In this document: piece by piece, positions 8,672 through 18,779 of the stretch
Numbering within the stretch: position 1 is the first letter of the stretch
How the letters are laid out: each line of letters opens with the position of its first letter
Assembly (NCBI RefSeq): GCF_000317695.1
Contig: NC_019771.1
Location: 4,950,001-5,014,000, forward strand
Source: Anabaena cylindrica PCC 7122
GTDB taxonomy: Bacteria > Cyanobacteriota > Cyanobacteriia > Cyanobacteriales > Nostocaceae
Length of the DNA stretch: 64,000 bases
Reading direction: 5' to 3'
Made by a program: the position numbers and the translations under genes
Notes under the pieces: model-generated
The model's input: the letters and a program-made list of their open reading frames with translations, nothing else
Database searches by the model: none
Told to the model about the DNA's origin: nothing

Positions 8672-11600
8672 ATGTCTAACTCTTCTAATCAAGATTTTCA
8701 TACCCTAAGCAAGAGCCGTAAGCGTTTATGGCTGATGATATTGAGTCGTGGTGGCATTGCGGTAGGAGCATTTTTGCTACTCTTAATTGTCGGCGGTGTT
8801 TGGCGGTTGCGGGATTTTATCCAAAAAGAGTTAGCACCATTGGCCGAGGAGAGTCTTACCACCACTCTCAACCGTCCAGTCAGATTGGGACAAGTAAAAG
8901 AATTTTCCCTAACAGGAATACGGTTTGACGCTTCAGCTATCCCTGCAACACCCACAGATTCAGATCAGGCAACGATAGAAGCAGTAGATGTGGGTTTTGA
9001 TCCCTGGCAGTTGGTTGTTAACCGCAATTTGAAACTAGATGTTACCTTAATTAACCCAGAGGTTTACATTCAACAGGATAGCCAAGAACGCTGGATTACC
9101 ACTACCATAGCCCCCCCAGGTAAAGAGGGGTTGATTAAAACTGATTTAGATAAACTGCGGTTTCGCAATGCCAAGTTAGTTTTAGTAGGACAGGAGAGAG
9201 TCGGAAACAGGCGCAGCAGGAGGAATAGGAGGCAGGGAGCAGGGAGCAGGGGGCAGGGAGCAGGGAGTAGGGAGCAGGGGAGAAATATCAATTTACCAAC
9301 AGTCTCTAGTTCTCAATCGCCTCAATCTCCACCCAATCCCCAATCCCCAAGACGCAAGCGCCGTCCCCCCGTTCCTGTGGTATTTTCAGGGTTAAATGGA
9401 ACTGCCCAACTTGTAGAGAATAACAAACTGATTAAGTTTGATTTAGCAGGAAAGGCAGAGAGTGGGGGAAATATTTACCTTCAGGGAGATATCCGCGCCC
9501 AAGCAACTTTAGAAGGTAAATTAAAGCTCAAAGCGCAAGATTTACTGGCCGCAGATATTACTCGTTTAATTAATTTACCACTGGGTTTACAAGCAGGTCG
9601 GGTAAACGGTGATTTACAAATTCAGTTGATACCAGAGCAAGAAACTTTGTTATATGGAAGTGCTTCTGTACAAGGGGTAACGCTGGCAATACCAAACATC
9701 CCGCAATTATTGAGTAATAGTCAGGGAAATCTCAAGTTTCAAGGATTGGCCATAGAGCTAGATAATGTAGTTAGCAACTATGGCAAAATTCCCGTCATGG
9801 CTACAGGTGTGATTGATAGGGAAAAAGGCTTTAAGTTGGTAGGGCGTGTCAATGCGGTGAGTGTATCTAATGCCCTAGAAACTCTTGATGTTAAGTCACC
9901 TTTACCTGTGAGTGGGATAGTTAAGGCAGATTTACAGATATTGGGGGATATATCCGAGCCGGTGCTTTCTGGTACTGTTACCAATATTAAAACTGCCCAA
10001 ATTGATAAAGTTGATTTTAAGAAGATTAGTAGTAAATTTGAGCTTTCTACTCGTGATTCGCTCATTACTCTTAAGGATATTCAAGGGGAAACCACTTTAG
10101 GGGGTGATATTACGGGTGGGGGAACAATTCAACTGGGTACGGCACCACAACTAAATATTAATTTTACTGCGAAGAATGTACCTGGGGATGCGATCGCTAA
10201 ACTTTATGATCTCAAAACAAATTTATCCATAGGCACTGTCTCCGCTACAGCTAACCTCAGCGGTGCTACAAATAATGTCCAAACTCTAGTTAAATGGCAA
10301 GCGCCCCAAGCTACCTATGCCGCTACTGGTGAAACTATTATCAACCCTGACCGCACTGTTTCTTTCCGTGATGTCGCTGTCAATATTAACGGTAACGTCG
10401 TCCGTGGTTATGGTAATTATAATAGTCAAAGTTGGCAAGCTGTAGCTGAAGCCTCTGGTGTAAAATTAGCGCCATTTCTCAACAAAGAACAATTAGAAAA
10501 TATCTCTCTAGGAAACGCAGAATTTAACGGACGTTTACTGATATCGGGAACTTCAGCGCCGTTTAAATTGACTAATATTCGTCCAGAAGGCGCAGGTGTT
10601 GACATTGCTGGGGGAAGAATTGCTATTTCTCGTCTGCAACTACAAGACCAAAACTTCATTGCCGAATTAATAGCTCAAAATGTGCGTTTAGGGCAAATAT
10701 TAAAACAATCTCCTCCAGTTTTAAATAACCCCTTGACAGCTAAATTTACCATTGCAGGTAATACCGAAAATTTCAATCTCAAAACCATTGGTGGTGTTGG
10801 TGAAGGTAGCTTGGCTGTTGGTAATGGCACAATTACCGCTAAAAATATTCAAGTTAGTAATGGTCGCTATAAGGCACAAGTTCAAGCTCAAAATGTACCT
10901 TTGCAGAAATTAGCCGCAGTTCCACCAGAATTACAAGGTACTTTAGCCGGTCAGTTGAATGTTGCCGGATCTGTTGAATCTTTCCAACCTCAAACTATTC
11001 AAGCTGTTGGTCAAGGACAATTAAATCTGGCTGGGGGAAAAGTTACAGCTAAAAATATTCAAGTAACTAATGGTAATTATCAAGCTTTAGTAGCTGGTTC
11101 TGGTGTGCAATTAAATCGCCTCAATAAACAATTACAAGGTCAACTGGCTGGTGAATTACAAGTTACTGGTATTTTGGGATCTGCTAAATTAGCTGATGTA
11201 CGTGCTGCCGGCTCGATGCAGTTTAGTAAAGGTATTGGGGCGATTAATTCACCTCTCAACGCAGCTTTTGCTTGGAATGGTCAACAACTGACTATCCCCC
11301 AAGCGAGAACACCGAATTTAAATGCCAGTGGTTATATTTTAGCCAATGGCAAAGAACCAGGCATACCAGAAATTACCCAGTTAAATCTGAATGTGCAAGC
11401 GCAGAATTTCGACTTGCAACAGTTACCCTTTAAATTGCCTAATGCTGTAGATGTGTCTGGAAAATTAGATTTTAAGGGACAAATAACCGGGAAACTTAAC
11501 TCACCAAATGTAGTCGGTGCGCTGGGTTTGAGAAATTTAAAAGTCCAAGAATTTGCCTTTGAGCCGCTGTTAACTGGTAACATCAATATGGTGCAGGGAG

Positions 11601-14269
11601 GCGGTTTAAGTTTAGATATTGCAGGTCAACGGGATAGACTAGCCGCTAAATTAAACGCCAATAATCAACCTAATGCCTTTTTGGTGCAATGGCAACAAGC
11701 ATCAGCCACAGGTCAAGTTAAAGATGATAATTGGCAGGTTAAAGTTAATAATTTCCCCTTAAAAGCCTTAAATTTAACTTTACCTAATAATACTTTTTTG
11801 GGTAACAGTGCATTAGCTGGCTTGTTAACTGGAGACTTGCAAGTTAATCAAAAAACATATGCTGCTAGAGGAAATATAGCGATCGCACAACCGCAAATTG
11901 GTAGAATCAAAGGCGATGCCTTCAGCACTCAGTTTAGCTACAACAATGACACAGCCAGCCTCACAAGTAGCAAATTTACCAAAGGCCAAAGCAGTTATAT
12001 CTTTGATGCTGCCGTTAAACAAACCACCAAAGGCCCCCAACTACAAGCGAAAATTAACATCAACCAAGGCAATATTCAAGATATCCTCACAGTCGCACAG
12101 GTCTTTGAACTCCAAGACCTCCAACGAGGTTTAGCCGCACCAACCTACGGCACATCTGCGGATTTACAAACCAACCCCCAAGGATTATCCAATCAGCCTT
12201 TATTCAATCAAATTCAGCGTCTATCAGAAATTAATGCACTTGTAGCAGCACAAGAACAACAACGCCTAGATTCCAACCCCATACCCGATTTAACAGACTT
12301 TAAAGGTATTTTTGACGGAGAAATTGCGATCAATACCGCCACAGCCAACGGACTCGCAGTAGACTTTAACTTACGAGGCGAAAACTTCACTTGGGGTAGA
12401 GAAACCGAACCAAATCGTTTTTATAGTGCCGAAAAAGTAATTGCTGAAGGTAATTTTGAAAAAGGTGTTTTGCGCTTACAACCCTTACGCATAATCATCT
12501 CTCAACAAAGGCTGATTGCTTTCACAGGAAATATAGGTGGTGAAGAACAATCTGGTCAATTGCGAGTCAGAAATTTTCCCATTCAGGTATTAAATAACTT
12601 TGTTAGGCTACCAGTAGGAATAACAGGAAACCTCAATGCAACAGCAGCTTTAGCCGGTAGCATCGCCAACCCTCAAGCTAGAGGAGAATTAAACGTTTCC
12701 GAAGGAACTCTGAATCAGAAACAAGTTGAATCAGCTACCGCAAGTTTCAGTTATGCTAATGGTCGTTTAAACTTTGGCAGTCTGGTATCAGCAGCCGGGC
12801 CAGAACCCGTCAATATTAGTGGTAGTATTCCCTATAAATTACCATTTGCATCAGTAGAACCAGACAACAATCAAATTAATTTAGATATTAAAGTCAAAGA
12901 TGAAGGTTTGGCACTATTAAACTTGTTTACTGACCAAATCGCTTTTGAGAACGGTGAAGGAGAAATAGACCTCTCCATCCGCGGAACAAGGCAACAGCCA
13001 TTAGTTAAAGGCATCGCTGCTCTTAATAATGCCAGTTTTGTTGCTCAAGCATTACCAGGTAAACTAACAAATGTTTCGGGAAAAGCAGAATTTGATTTTG
13101 ACAAAGTATTAGTACAAAACCTGCAAGGTCAGTTTAGCAAAGGTAAGGTAGAAGCTGCCGGAGAAATTCCTATTTTCAACAGTCAAGATATCAAAATAGA
13201 TAATCCCCTCACCGTTAACCTAGATAAATTAGCATTAAATCTCAAGGGATTATATCAAGGTGGTGCTAGTGGCAATTTACAAATTACTGGCTCTGTTTTA
13301 CAACCAGCCATTGGCGGTAATATAGAATTATTTGATGGTCAAGTTTTATTAGCTGAATCTAAGACCGCTACCACATCCAACAGCCTGGCTAATTCATCAA
13401 ATCCCACAGGTAATAATCAGATCAAAACAGATGCTGATAGTGGAATCACCAGATTAAATGATTTAGAAATTAAACTTGGTAAAAATATTCAAATTGCTAG
13501 TCCACCTCTTTTCAACTTCCAAGCCTCTGGTGACTTAAATGTTAGTGGCTTCTTAAATGACCCCATACCTGAAGGAACTATCAGATTAAACAAAGGTGGT
13601 GTAAATTTGTTTACCACCCAATTTAACTTAACTCGTGGCTACAAACATACCGCAACTTTTAGAAAATCTCAACCCCGTGACCCTGACTTAGATATTAAGC
13701 TCTTGGCCAAGATATTAGATGGAATTCAAACCAATGACCTCAGTAGACAAACTGCTTCCGGTTTAGCAGCTTTAGAAACTGTCCGAGTCGAAGCCAATGT
13801 CAAAGGTCCCGCTAGTCAATTGAATGATAGTTTGGAATTGAAAAGCAGTCCCTCTCGTTCAGAAACAGAAATCGTCGCTCTGTTAGGAGGTGGATTTGTA
13901 GATACCCAAGGACGCGGTGACAGTACATTGGGTTTAATTAATATCGCTGGTTCGGCTCTTTTTGGTAACTTTCAAAATACATTTAACCAGATTGGTAGTG
14001 CCTTTGGGTTAAGCGAACTGCGATTATTTCCGACAATCATTTCTGACAGACCCGAAGCAGGTAAAAGTAGCTCTTCTTTAGAATTAGCATTAGAAGCCGG
14101 CGTTGATATTTCTACGAGAATTTCTGTTTCAAGTATCAAAATTTTAACAGCCACTGACCCCTTCCAGTGGGGTATTAATTATCGGATTAATGATGAGTTT
14201 CGTGTTCGTGCTTCTACCAATCTCACTGATGATAGTCGCGCAGTTATTGAGTTTGAGAGAAGATTTTAA
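8672..14269 (+). CDS. tamB: Translocation and assembly module protein TamB (DUF490)
   Basis: A protein of about 1866 residues built like TamB. It has a short basic N-terminus, one membrane helix near residues 27-46, a very long repetitive beta-rich region (AsmA/DUF748-like start), and a C-terminal DUF490 domain with RGYKHTATFRKSQPRDPDLD and a final strand ending RAVIEFERRF. TamB proteins bridge the inner membrane to an Omp85 partner and help outer-membrane protein insertion or lipid transport. The ATG at 8672 is used; an in-frame TTG at 8633 would add 13 unlikely residues. Residues of about 183-205 are odd: they translate a Gly/Gln/Arg-rich repeat (QGAGSRGQGAGSREQGR) made of the AGGGAGC repeats otherwise seen between genes, followed by a Pro/Ser/Arg linker. 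No omp85 gene is in the window. Confidence 0.88.
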   Translation: MSNSSNQDFHTLSKSRKRLWLMILSRGGIAVGAFLLLLIVGGVWRLRDFIQKELAPLAEESLTTTLNRPVRLGQVKEFSLTGIRFDASAIPATPTDSDQATIEAVDVGFDPWQLVVNRNLKLDVTLINPEVYIQQDSQERWITTTIAPPGKEGLIKTDLDKLRFRNAKLVLVGQERVGNRRSRRNRRQGAGSRGQGAGSREQGRNINLPTVSSSQSPQSPPNPQSPRRKRRPPVPVVFSGLNGTAQLVENNKLIKFDLAGKAESGGNIYLQGDIRAQATLEGKLKLKAQDLLAADITRLINLPLGLQAGRVNGDLQIQLIPEQETLLYGSASVQGVTLAIPNIPQLLSNSQGNLKFQGLAIELDNVVSNYGKIPVMATGVIDREKGFKLVGRVNAVSVSNALETLDVKSPLPVSGIVKADLQILGDISEPVLSGTVTNIKTAQIDKVDFKKISSKFELSTRDSLITLKDIQGETTLGGDITGGGTIQLGTAPQLNINFTAKNVPGDAIAKLYDLKTNLSIGTVSATANLSGATNNVQTLVKWQAPQATYAATGETIINPDRTVSFRDVAVNINGNVVRGYGNYNSQSWQAVAEASGVKLAPFLNKEQLENISLGNAEFNGRLLISGTSAPFKLTNIRPEGAGVDIAGGRIAISRLQLQDQNFIAELIAQNVRLGQILKQSPPVLNNPLTAKFTIAGNTENFNLKTIGGVGEGSLAVGNGTITAKNIQVSNGRYKAQVQAQNVPLQKLAAVPPELQGTLAGQLNVAGSVESFQPQTIQAVGQGQLNLAGGKVTAKNIQVTNGNYQALVAGSGVQLNRLNKQLQGQLAGELQVTGILGSAKLADVRAAGSMQFSKGIGAINSPLNAAFAWNGQQLTIPQARTPNLNASGYILANGKEPGIPEITQLNLNVQAQNFDLQQLPFKLPNAVDVSGKLDFKGQITGKLNSPNVVGALGLRNLKVQEFAFEPLLTGNINMVQGGGLSLDIAGQRDRLAAKLNANNQPNAFLVQWQQASATGQVKDDNWQVKVNNFPLKALNLTLPNNTFLGNSALAGLLTGDLQVNQKTYAARGNIAIAQPQIGRIKGDAFSTQFSYNNDTASLTSSKFTKGQSSYIFDAAVKQTTKGPQLQAKININQGNIQDILTVAQVFELQDLQRGLAAPTYGTSADLQTNPQGLSNQPLFNQIQRLSEINALVAAQEQQRLDSNPIPDLTDFKGIFDGEIAINTATANGLAVDFNLRGENFTWGRETEPNRFYSAEKVIAEGNFEKGVLRLQPLRIIISQQRLIAFTGNIGGEEQSGQLRVRNFPIQVLNNFVRLPVGITGNLNATAALAGSIANPQARGELNVSEGTLNQKQVESATASFSYANGRLNFGSLVSAAGPEPVNISGSIPYKLPFASVEPDNNQINLDIKVKDEGLALLNLFTDQIAFENGEGEIDLSIRGTRQQPLVKGIAALNNASFVAQALPGKLTNVSGKAEFDFDKVLVQNLQGQFSKGKVEAAGEIPIFNSQDIKIDNPLTVNLDKLALNLKGLYQGGASGNLQITGSVLQPAIGGNIELFDGQVLLAESKTATTSNSLANSSNPTGNNQIKTDADSGITRLNDLEIKLGKNIQIASPPLFNFQASGDLNVSGFLNDPIPEGTIRLNKGGVNLFTTQFNLTRGYKHTATFRKSQPRDPDLDIKLLAKILDGIQTNDLSRQTASGLAALETVRVEANVKGPASQLNDSLELKSSPSRSETEIVALLGGGFVDTQGRGDSTLGLINIAGSALFGNFQNTFNQIGSAFGLSELRLFPTIISDRPEAGKSSSSLELALEAGVDISTRISVSSIKILTATDPFQWGINYRINDEFRVRASTNLTDDSRAVIEFERRF
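9226..9282. repeat. GCAGGGA/GCAGGGG heptamer tract inside the tamB reading frame
   Basis: Seven-base units (GGAGCAG, GGGGCAG, GGAGTAG variants) run in tandem and stay in frame within tamB, encoding QGAGS-type repeats. Similar heptamer tracts lie between genes at 724-750, 14274-14315 and 18571-18780. Confidence 0.7.
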
Positions 14270-14273
14270 AATA

Positions 14274-14315
14274 ATTCGTAATTCGTAATTCGTAATTCGT
14301 AATTCGTAATTCGTA
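14274..14315. repeat. Six tandem ATTCGTA heptamers just after tamB
   Basis: Six perfect copies of the 7 bp unit ATTCGTA begin five bases after the tamB stop codon. This is an STRR-type repeat common in filamentous cyanobacteria. The count is probably variable between strains. Confidence 0.9.
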
Positions 14316-14348
14316 ATTAAAGACAATTGACTGCTTATATCTGCTGTA

Positions 14349-14738
14349 TTATTTCTTGTCAGCGCAACCTTCTAAAACTTTATTGCCCAAAATAAAAACA
14401 GCAGAATATGGATAATTTATATCTGACATACCATCACTACAGCTACTCACTTTTTTCAGAATTAATATATTGTTTTCCCTACCTCTAAGCCTGTAAACTC
14501 TAACTATATCCGTTGGTCTTCCTTCAGCTTTTAATGGTTTGGTATAGGGGAAAGTTTGCTGTTTCGTATCTGGAGAAGCATAGATAATTCCGCGTTTACT
14601 GACAGTCACACTCCAAAATGGTTCTGTACCTCTAGCAATAAATTCTTCAATTTTAGATGATTGAGCAATACTCGGATCAGATACTAAGAAATTAGCACCA
14701 ATTCCCAATATAGTAATGGCAGAAGTTAAGAATTTCAT
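14349..14738 (-). CDS. Secreted COG3650-type hypothetical protein
   Basis: A 129-residue protein with a signal peptide (MKFLTSAITILGIGANFLVS, cleavage probably after SIAQ). The mature part begins with ARGTEPFWSVTVSKRGIIY and later has SSCSDGMSDINYPYSAVFI and a final Cys. These match the small periplasmic COG3650 family of unknown function, in which two cysteines probably form a disulfide. It is downstream of histidine kinase 14934-16331 on the same strand but 195 bp away. Confidence 0.7.
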   Translation of the reverse strand: MKFLTSAITILGIGANFLVSDPSIAQSSKIEEFIARGTEPFWSVTVSKRGIIYASPDTKQQTFPYTKPLKAEGRPTDIVRVYRLRGRENNILILKKVSSCSDGMSDINYPYSAVFILGNKVLEGCADKK

Positions 14739-14933
14739 GATTAGTAATTTCCATCCTACAAACTAAGTTTTTCCAAAAATCAAATAGGATTTCTATATTA
14801 TAGCTGCAAAAATCAAAGACATTTATAGCATTTCCTAGTCTAATAAAGTACAAAAATATCTGTGTTCATCTGCGTTTAATTAATACTGCTTGTACCTTAC
14901 TTAAATGGGAAGTGCTATATTTCATTCTTCCAG

Positions 14934-16331
14934 TTAATTTATTACAATCCCGATAGGAAGAAAAATCTGGAAGCGTGTTTCCCCTGCTTGGGAGTGAAGT
15001 TGAATTTTGCCATGATGTCTATCAACTATAAGATTATGAACAATATCTAAACCTAAACCACTACCTTGACCAACTCCTTTCGTAGTAAAAAATGGTTCAA
15101 AAATGCGGGACTGAATTTCTGGAGGAATACCAGATCCATTATCAGCAATTTCTACGATTAAATAGTCATCATTTTGGAAAGTACGTATGCAAATTTTACC
15201 TTTTCCTTCTAGAGCATCAATAGCATTATCAATCAAATTTGTCCAAACTTGATTAAGTTCACTACCATAGGTGCTGATAAATGGTAAATTCTGCCCATAC
15301 TCCCGTTTTATATCAATACCACCTTTTAATTTATGACGGAGCATGGTGAGAGTATTTTCAATTCCTTCATGGACATCAACTTGCTGAATATTAACTTGAA
15401 GTTGATTGATGTGAGCATAGGATTTAACAGATTTCACTAGTTCAGAAATACGAGCGCTACTTTGCTCAATTTCTTTAATTAGTGTTGCAGTTGTTAAATT
15501 AGCTGCTAACCAATGAATGACATCATTAATAGCATTTGTAGGTATTTTTAGGGTAATAAGTTCTAGTTTGTGGCTATCCAAACCAGCATCTACTAAAACT
15601 GAAGTAATTTCCCAACTTTTACTTACTTGATGTTCTTCTAACCAGTCGGTAATTTCATCTTCAATATCGCTCTGCATGAGCAAATCAAGTTTAGTTGAAA
15701 CTATACCAGCTTGAGTATGGTCTTGGAAGTCAGCCAAAAAATCTAATTGTGCATTAGTAAATGAATATTGATGCAGTCGTAAAGCTAGAGTTTGTGCTTC
15801 CTGAAAACGAGTTTGTAATTCTTCTGCTACTCTTGCTCCTGCTACGGCTGGATTTTTCAACTCATGAGCAATGCCTGCTGATAACTTACCCAGAGATGCC
15901 AGTTTTTCCTGCTGTTGTAGTTGTTGTTCAACTGTTTTTGTTCTTGCGGCTAAAGTCGAAATGACAATATCAGCTAAAGGGGGAAAAGTAGCAATAATTT
16001 GTTTAAAAATTTTGAGTTCTAGCTTGAGTATCCGACTAGCTACAGTTGCATATCCACTAACAACAGAATCAGTTTCTGTGAGAATAGAAAGCTCGCCAAT
16101 AAACTCACCTCGTTGATGTTTAGCAAGTATCTTTTCCTGACCCCCTAATTGCTTTGTTACCTGAATTTCTCCCTCTAAAACAACGTGAAAGTCATAACTG
16201 CTATCACCTTCTTTAAATAAATACTCACCACCACTCAAATTTATCTCAGTTCCATATTCTTTCAGATGTTGCAACACTTCATCTGACAAGCGGGGGAAAA
16301 GAGTAGCAGAATTATTGGATTCTTGCTGCAT
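14934..16331 (-). CDS. Cyclic-nucleotide-domain sensor histidine kinase (first of two paralogs)
   Basis: A soluble 465-residue kinase. Residues 10-130 form a cyclic-nucleotide-binding fold (ending near LAARTKTVEQQLQQQ). A coiled coil then leads to the H-box KLSAGIAHELKNP with His156. About 130 residues separate this from the N-box NQVWTNLIDNAIDAL, and DNGSGIPPE, FEPFFTTKGVGQGSGLGL complete the ATPase domain. The phosphate-binding cassette FIGELSILTETDSVVSGYAT lacks the Arg that normally holds the cyclic phosphate, so a different ligand or no ligand is possible. The paralog at 17139-18542 shares the layout. The fused regulator/oxidoreductase at 18780 is the best candidate partner. Confidence 0.87.
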   Translation of the reverse strand: MQQESNNSATLFPRLSDEVLQHLKEYGTEINLSGGEYLFKEGDSSYDFHVVLEGEIQVTKQLGGQEKILAKHQRGEFIGELSILTETDSVVSGYATVASRILKLELKIFKQIIATFPPLADIVISTLAARTKTVEQQLQQQEKLASLGKLSAGIAHELKNPAVAGARVAEELQTRFQEAQTLALRLHQYSFTNAQLDFLADFQDHTQAGIVSTKLDLLMQSDIEDEITDWLEEHQVSKSWEITSVLVDAGLDSHKLELITLKIPTNAINDVIHWLAANLTTATLIKEIEQSSARISELVKSVKSYAHINQLQVNIQQVDVHEGIENTLTMLRHKLKGGIDIKREYGQNLPFISTYGSELNQVWTNLIDNAIDALEGKGKICIRTFQNDDYLIVEIADNGSGIPPEIQSRIFEPFFTTKGVGQGSGLGLDIVHNLIVDRHHGKIQLHSQAGETRFQIFLPIGIVIN

Positions 16332-16489
16332 GAAAACTCCTTATTAAAGAAAGCGGAACGTTTCTACGTCGTGATGATGAATGATTTTCTAAAGCTTTCT
16401 GTAGAGACGTTGTAAATAAAGTCTCTACAGATTTTCACAGCATCGCTGATGCTATAGCCTTTCCCACTCTAGTTAGATACAAAATTACC

Positions 16490-16580
16490 CCTCCCCAACC
16501 CTCCCCTTGGTAAGGGGAGGGTGCGCGACAGCGCGGGTGGGGTGTATTTCATGAGCTTGGGAATTGCTATATAAAGCTTA
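16490..16580. repeat. GC-rich dispersed hairpin repeat
   Basis: CCCTCCCC-TTGGTAA-GGGGAGGG forms a strong hairpin. It is followed by GTGCGCGACAGCGCGGGTGG, a second small palindrome. The right end TTGGGAATTGCTATA recurs near 61984. This is a typical cyanobacterial intergenic repeat between the kinase and the small secreted gene. Confidence 0.55.
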
Positions 16581-16961
16581 GTAAACTAGGTTGCCAGTAC
16601 CACGTAATTGTCGTAAAGAATTGACACAAAAAGGACAGTCGCACGAAAAGATCCTAATTGCCGCATCGCTTTCCTCCTCGGTAAAATCCAGTTCTGCAAT
16701 GTTGCTATCAGATGGCTGCATCGAGAGTACCATTGATTTAGGTGCAGGAGCCGCCTTTGGATCTCTCTCAGCATCTCGGATACACACAAAATCTTTCATC
16801 CCGTGGGGATTAGTGATACAGGTACGGCCATCATTCGTGTGTATTAATCGCTGGTTAAGATCAACGCCAGCATGGGCAGGATTGATTATCCCCAGTGTAG
16901 ACATCAAGGATGTAAAAATTGAGGAACTAGCAAGCAAATTAAGTATAAGCTTTTTGTTCAT
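16578..16961 (-). CDS. Small secreted cysteine-motif protein
   Basis: From the ATG at 16961 this is 127 residues. That start has AGGA six bases upstream and opens directly into a signal peptide (MNKKLILNLLASSSIFTSLM, cleavage after PAHA). A longer frame from 17027 lacks these features. The mature protein has RTCITNPHGMKDFVCIRD and ends with SCDCPFCVNSLRQLRG, a C-x-C-x2-C cluster suited to a disulfide, redox or metal site. I do not recognise the family. It sits between the two paralogous histidine kinases on the same strand, so it may be the periplasmic part of that signalling block. Confidence 0.65.
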   Translation of the reverse strand: MNKKLILNLLASSSIFTSLMSTLGIINPAHAGVDLNQRLIHTNDGRTCITNPHGMKDFVCIRDAERDPKAAPAPKSMVLSMQPSDSNIAELDFTEEESDAAIRIFSCDCPFCVNSLRQLRGTGNLVY

Positions 16962-17138
16962 AAATTTCCTAAAAGAAGATAGCTGACAGTCTAGGTTATG
17001 CGATTCATTATCAAAGATCCAGTGCATTTTGGAACTAATTTAATGTGTCAGTAGCAAGTTAGGAATTAGGAGACAAGAAGTAGAAAGCAGAAGCAATATA
17101 AATATTACCTCCTTATCTCTGTTATCTCACCTATCACC

Positions 17139-18542
17139 TCACTCATCACATGATTTAATCTCGACTGGAAGACGAATTTGAAAGCAGGTGTTACCAGAAC
17201 AGGAGGTAAATTTGATATCACCTTGATGCTTGCCAACTACAGTCCGGTAAACAATATCTAAACCTAATCCTTTACCTTTCCCAACACTCTTGGTGGTGAA
17301 AAAAGGTTCAAAAATGCGGGATTGAATTTCTGGTGATATACCATGTCCATTATCAACAATTTCTATTAAAATTTGTTCATTTTCGCATTTAGTCCGGATG
17401 TGAATTTGACCTTCACAACCAATAGCATCTAAGGCATTATCAATTAGATTTGTCCATACTTGATTTAACTCACTAGCGTAGGCGCTAATTCTAGGTAAAT
17501 TACCGTATTCTTTCGTTATGACTACGCCATTTTTAACTTTGTGGTGCATCATTTTCAGGGTACTTTCTATGCCTTCATGGACATTGACCTCTTGTAGAGG
17601 GGCGCTATCCATGTAGGAATAATCCTGAAGTGCCTTCACAAGCTCCGATACACGGGCTGAACCTGTTTCTAGTTCAGAAAGCAATCCCAGTCCCGTTAAC
17701 GTGGATTCTAGCCAGGCTAAGATCGCGCCTAAAGACTCAGATGGTAATTGCTGAGTCATTTTGTCGATGTCTTCGCAATTTAGTCCGATCGCAACTAAGG
17801 TAGGAGCTAATTTCCAACCATCCTTAACTCCATGATTTTCTAGCCAGTCGATTAATTCATCTTCGCGATCGCACTGAGACAAGGGAGATAATTGGGAAAA
17901 CTTTTGCTGCCGCTCAATTACATCTTTTTGCAAAGTAGCCAAATATTTGACTTGTTCCTGATTCAGTTGCTGCTGACTCAGTTGGAGAACCAGAGATGGT
18001 AAATCTTGAAATAGCTGTTGCAGTTCCCCAATACCACGTCTGACCGCAGCCATGGGATTATTCATCTCATGAGAAAGTCCAGCAGCCATCGTTCCTAAAG
18101 CAGCTAATTTTTCCCGCTGCTGGGACATAGATTGTAATTCCTGTAACCGCTGTGCTGTTGTTTGCAAAATAGAAGTAGTCACAGCAGGCATTGTAGCCAG
18201 CATTTGCCAAAATATATCTTTGTCTAATTCCAGAATATGGCAAGGCTGCACAGCTTTACCAGTACCGGGTAATCGGGTTTCTCCAGTTAACATTAGCAAC
18301 TCACCAAACAAGGTTTTTGAGCCATAGTTGACCAAAATAATCTTTTGATTACCTACTTGTTGAGTAACTTGCACTTCACCATCAATCAAGATAAAGACTT
18401 GATCCGCAGGATCTCCCGCAGCACGATGGATATCACCAGGTTCAAGCCAAACTTCTTTTCCTTGTTCGCACAACCACCGCAACTGTTCATCAGTTAAGTC
18501 TGCAAACAGTTTCACTTCGCGTAAAGCTTCTATTTCCAGCAT
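17139..18542 (-). CDS. Cyclic-nucleotide-domain sensor histidine kinase (second paralog)
   Basis: A 467-residue soluble kinase with an N-terminal cyclic-nucleotide-binding fold (residues 10-130). Its cassette, LFGELLMLTGETRLPGTGKA, keeps an Arg at residue 90. The H-box GTMAAGLSHEMNNP has His158. The N-box NQVWTNLIDNALDAIG, DNGHGISPE and FEPFFTTKSVGKGKGLGL are intact. Like its paralog, it has an insert of about 130 residues between the H-box and ATPase domain. It is directly downstream of the response-regulator/oxidoreductase fusion on the same strand. That pairing suggests one two-component unit in which the kinase phosphorylates Asp62 of the fusion. Confidence 0.88.
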   Translation of the reverse strand: MLEIEALREVKLFADLTDEQLRWLCEQGKEVWLEPGDIHRAAGDPADQVFILIDGEVQVTQQVGNQKIILVNYGSKTLFGELLMLTGETRLPGTGKAVQPCHILELDKDIFWQMLATMPAVTTSILQTTAQRLQELQSMSQQREKLAALGTMAAGLSHEMNNPMAAVRRGIGELQQLFQDLPSLVLQLSQQQLNQEQVKYLATLQKDVIERQQKFSQLSPLSQCDREDELIDWLENHGVKDGWKLAPTLVAIGLNCEDIDKMTQQLPSESLGAILAWLESTLTGLGLLSELETGSARVSELVKALQDYSYMDSAPLQEVNVHEGIESTLKMMHHKVKNGVVITKEYGNLPRISAYASELNQVWTNLIDNALDAIGCEGQIHIRTKCENEQILIEIVDNGHGISPEIQSRIFEPFFTTKSVGKGKGLGLDIVYRTVVGKHQGDIKFTSCSGNTCFQIRLPVEIKSCDE

Positions 18543-18570
18543 TGCAATTAAACATCCGAATAAGGAATGG

Positions 18571-18779
<209 letters not shown>

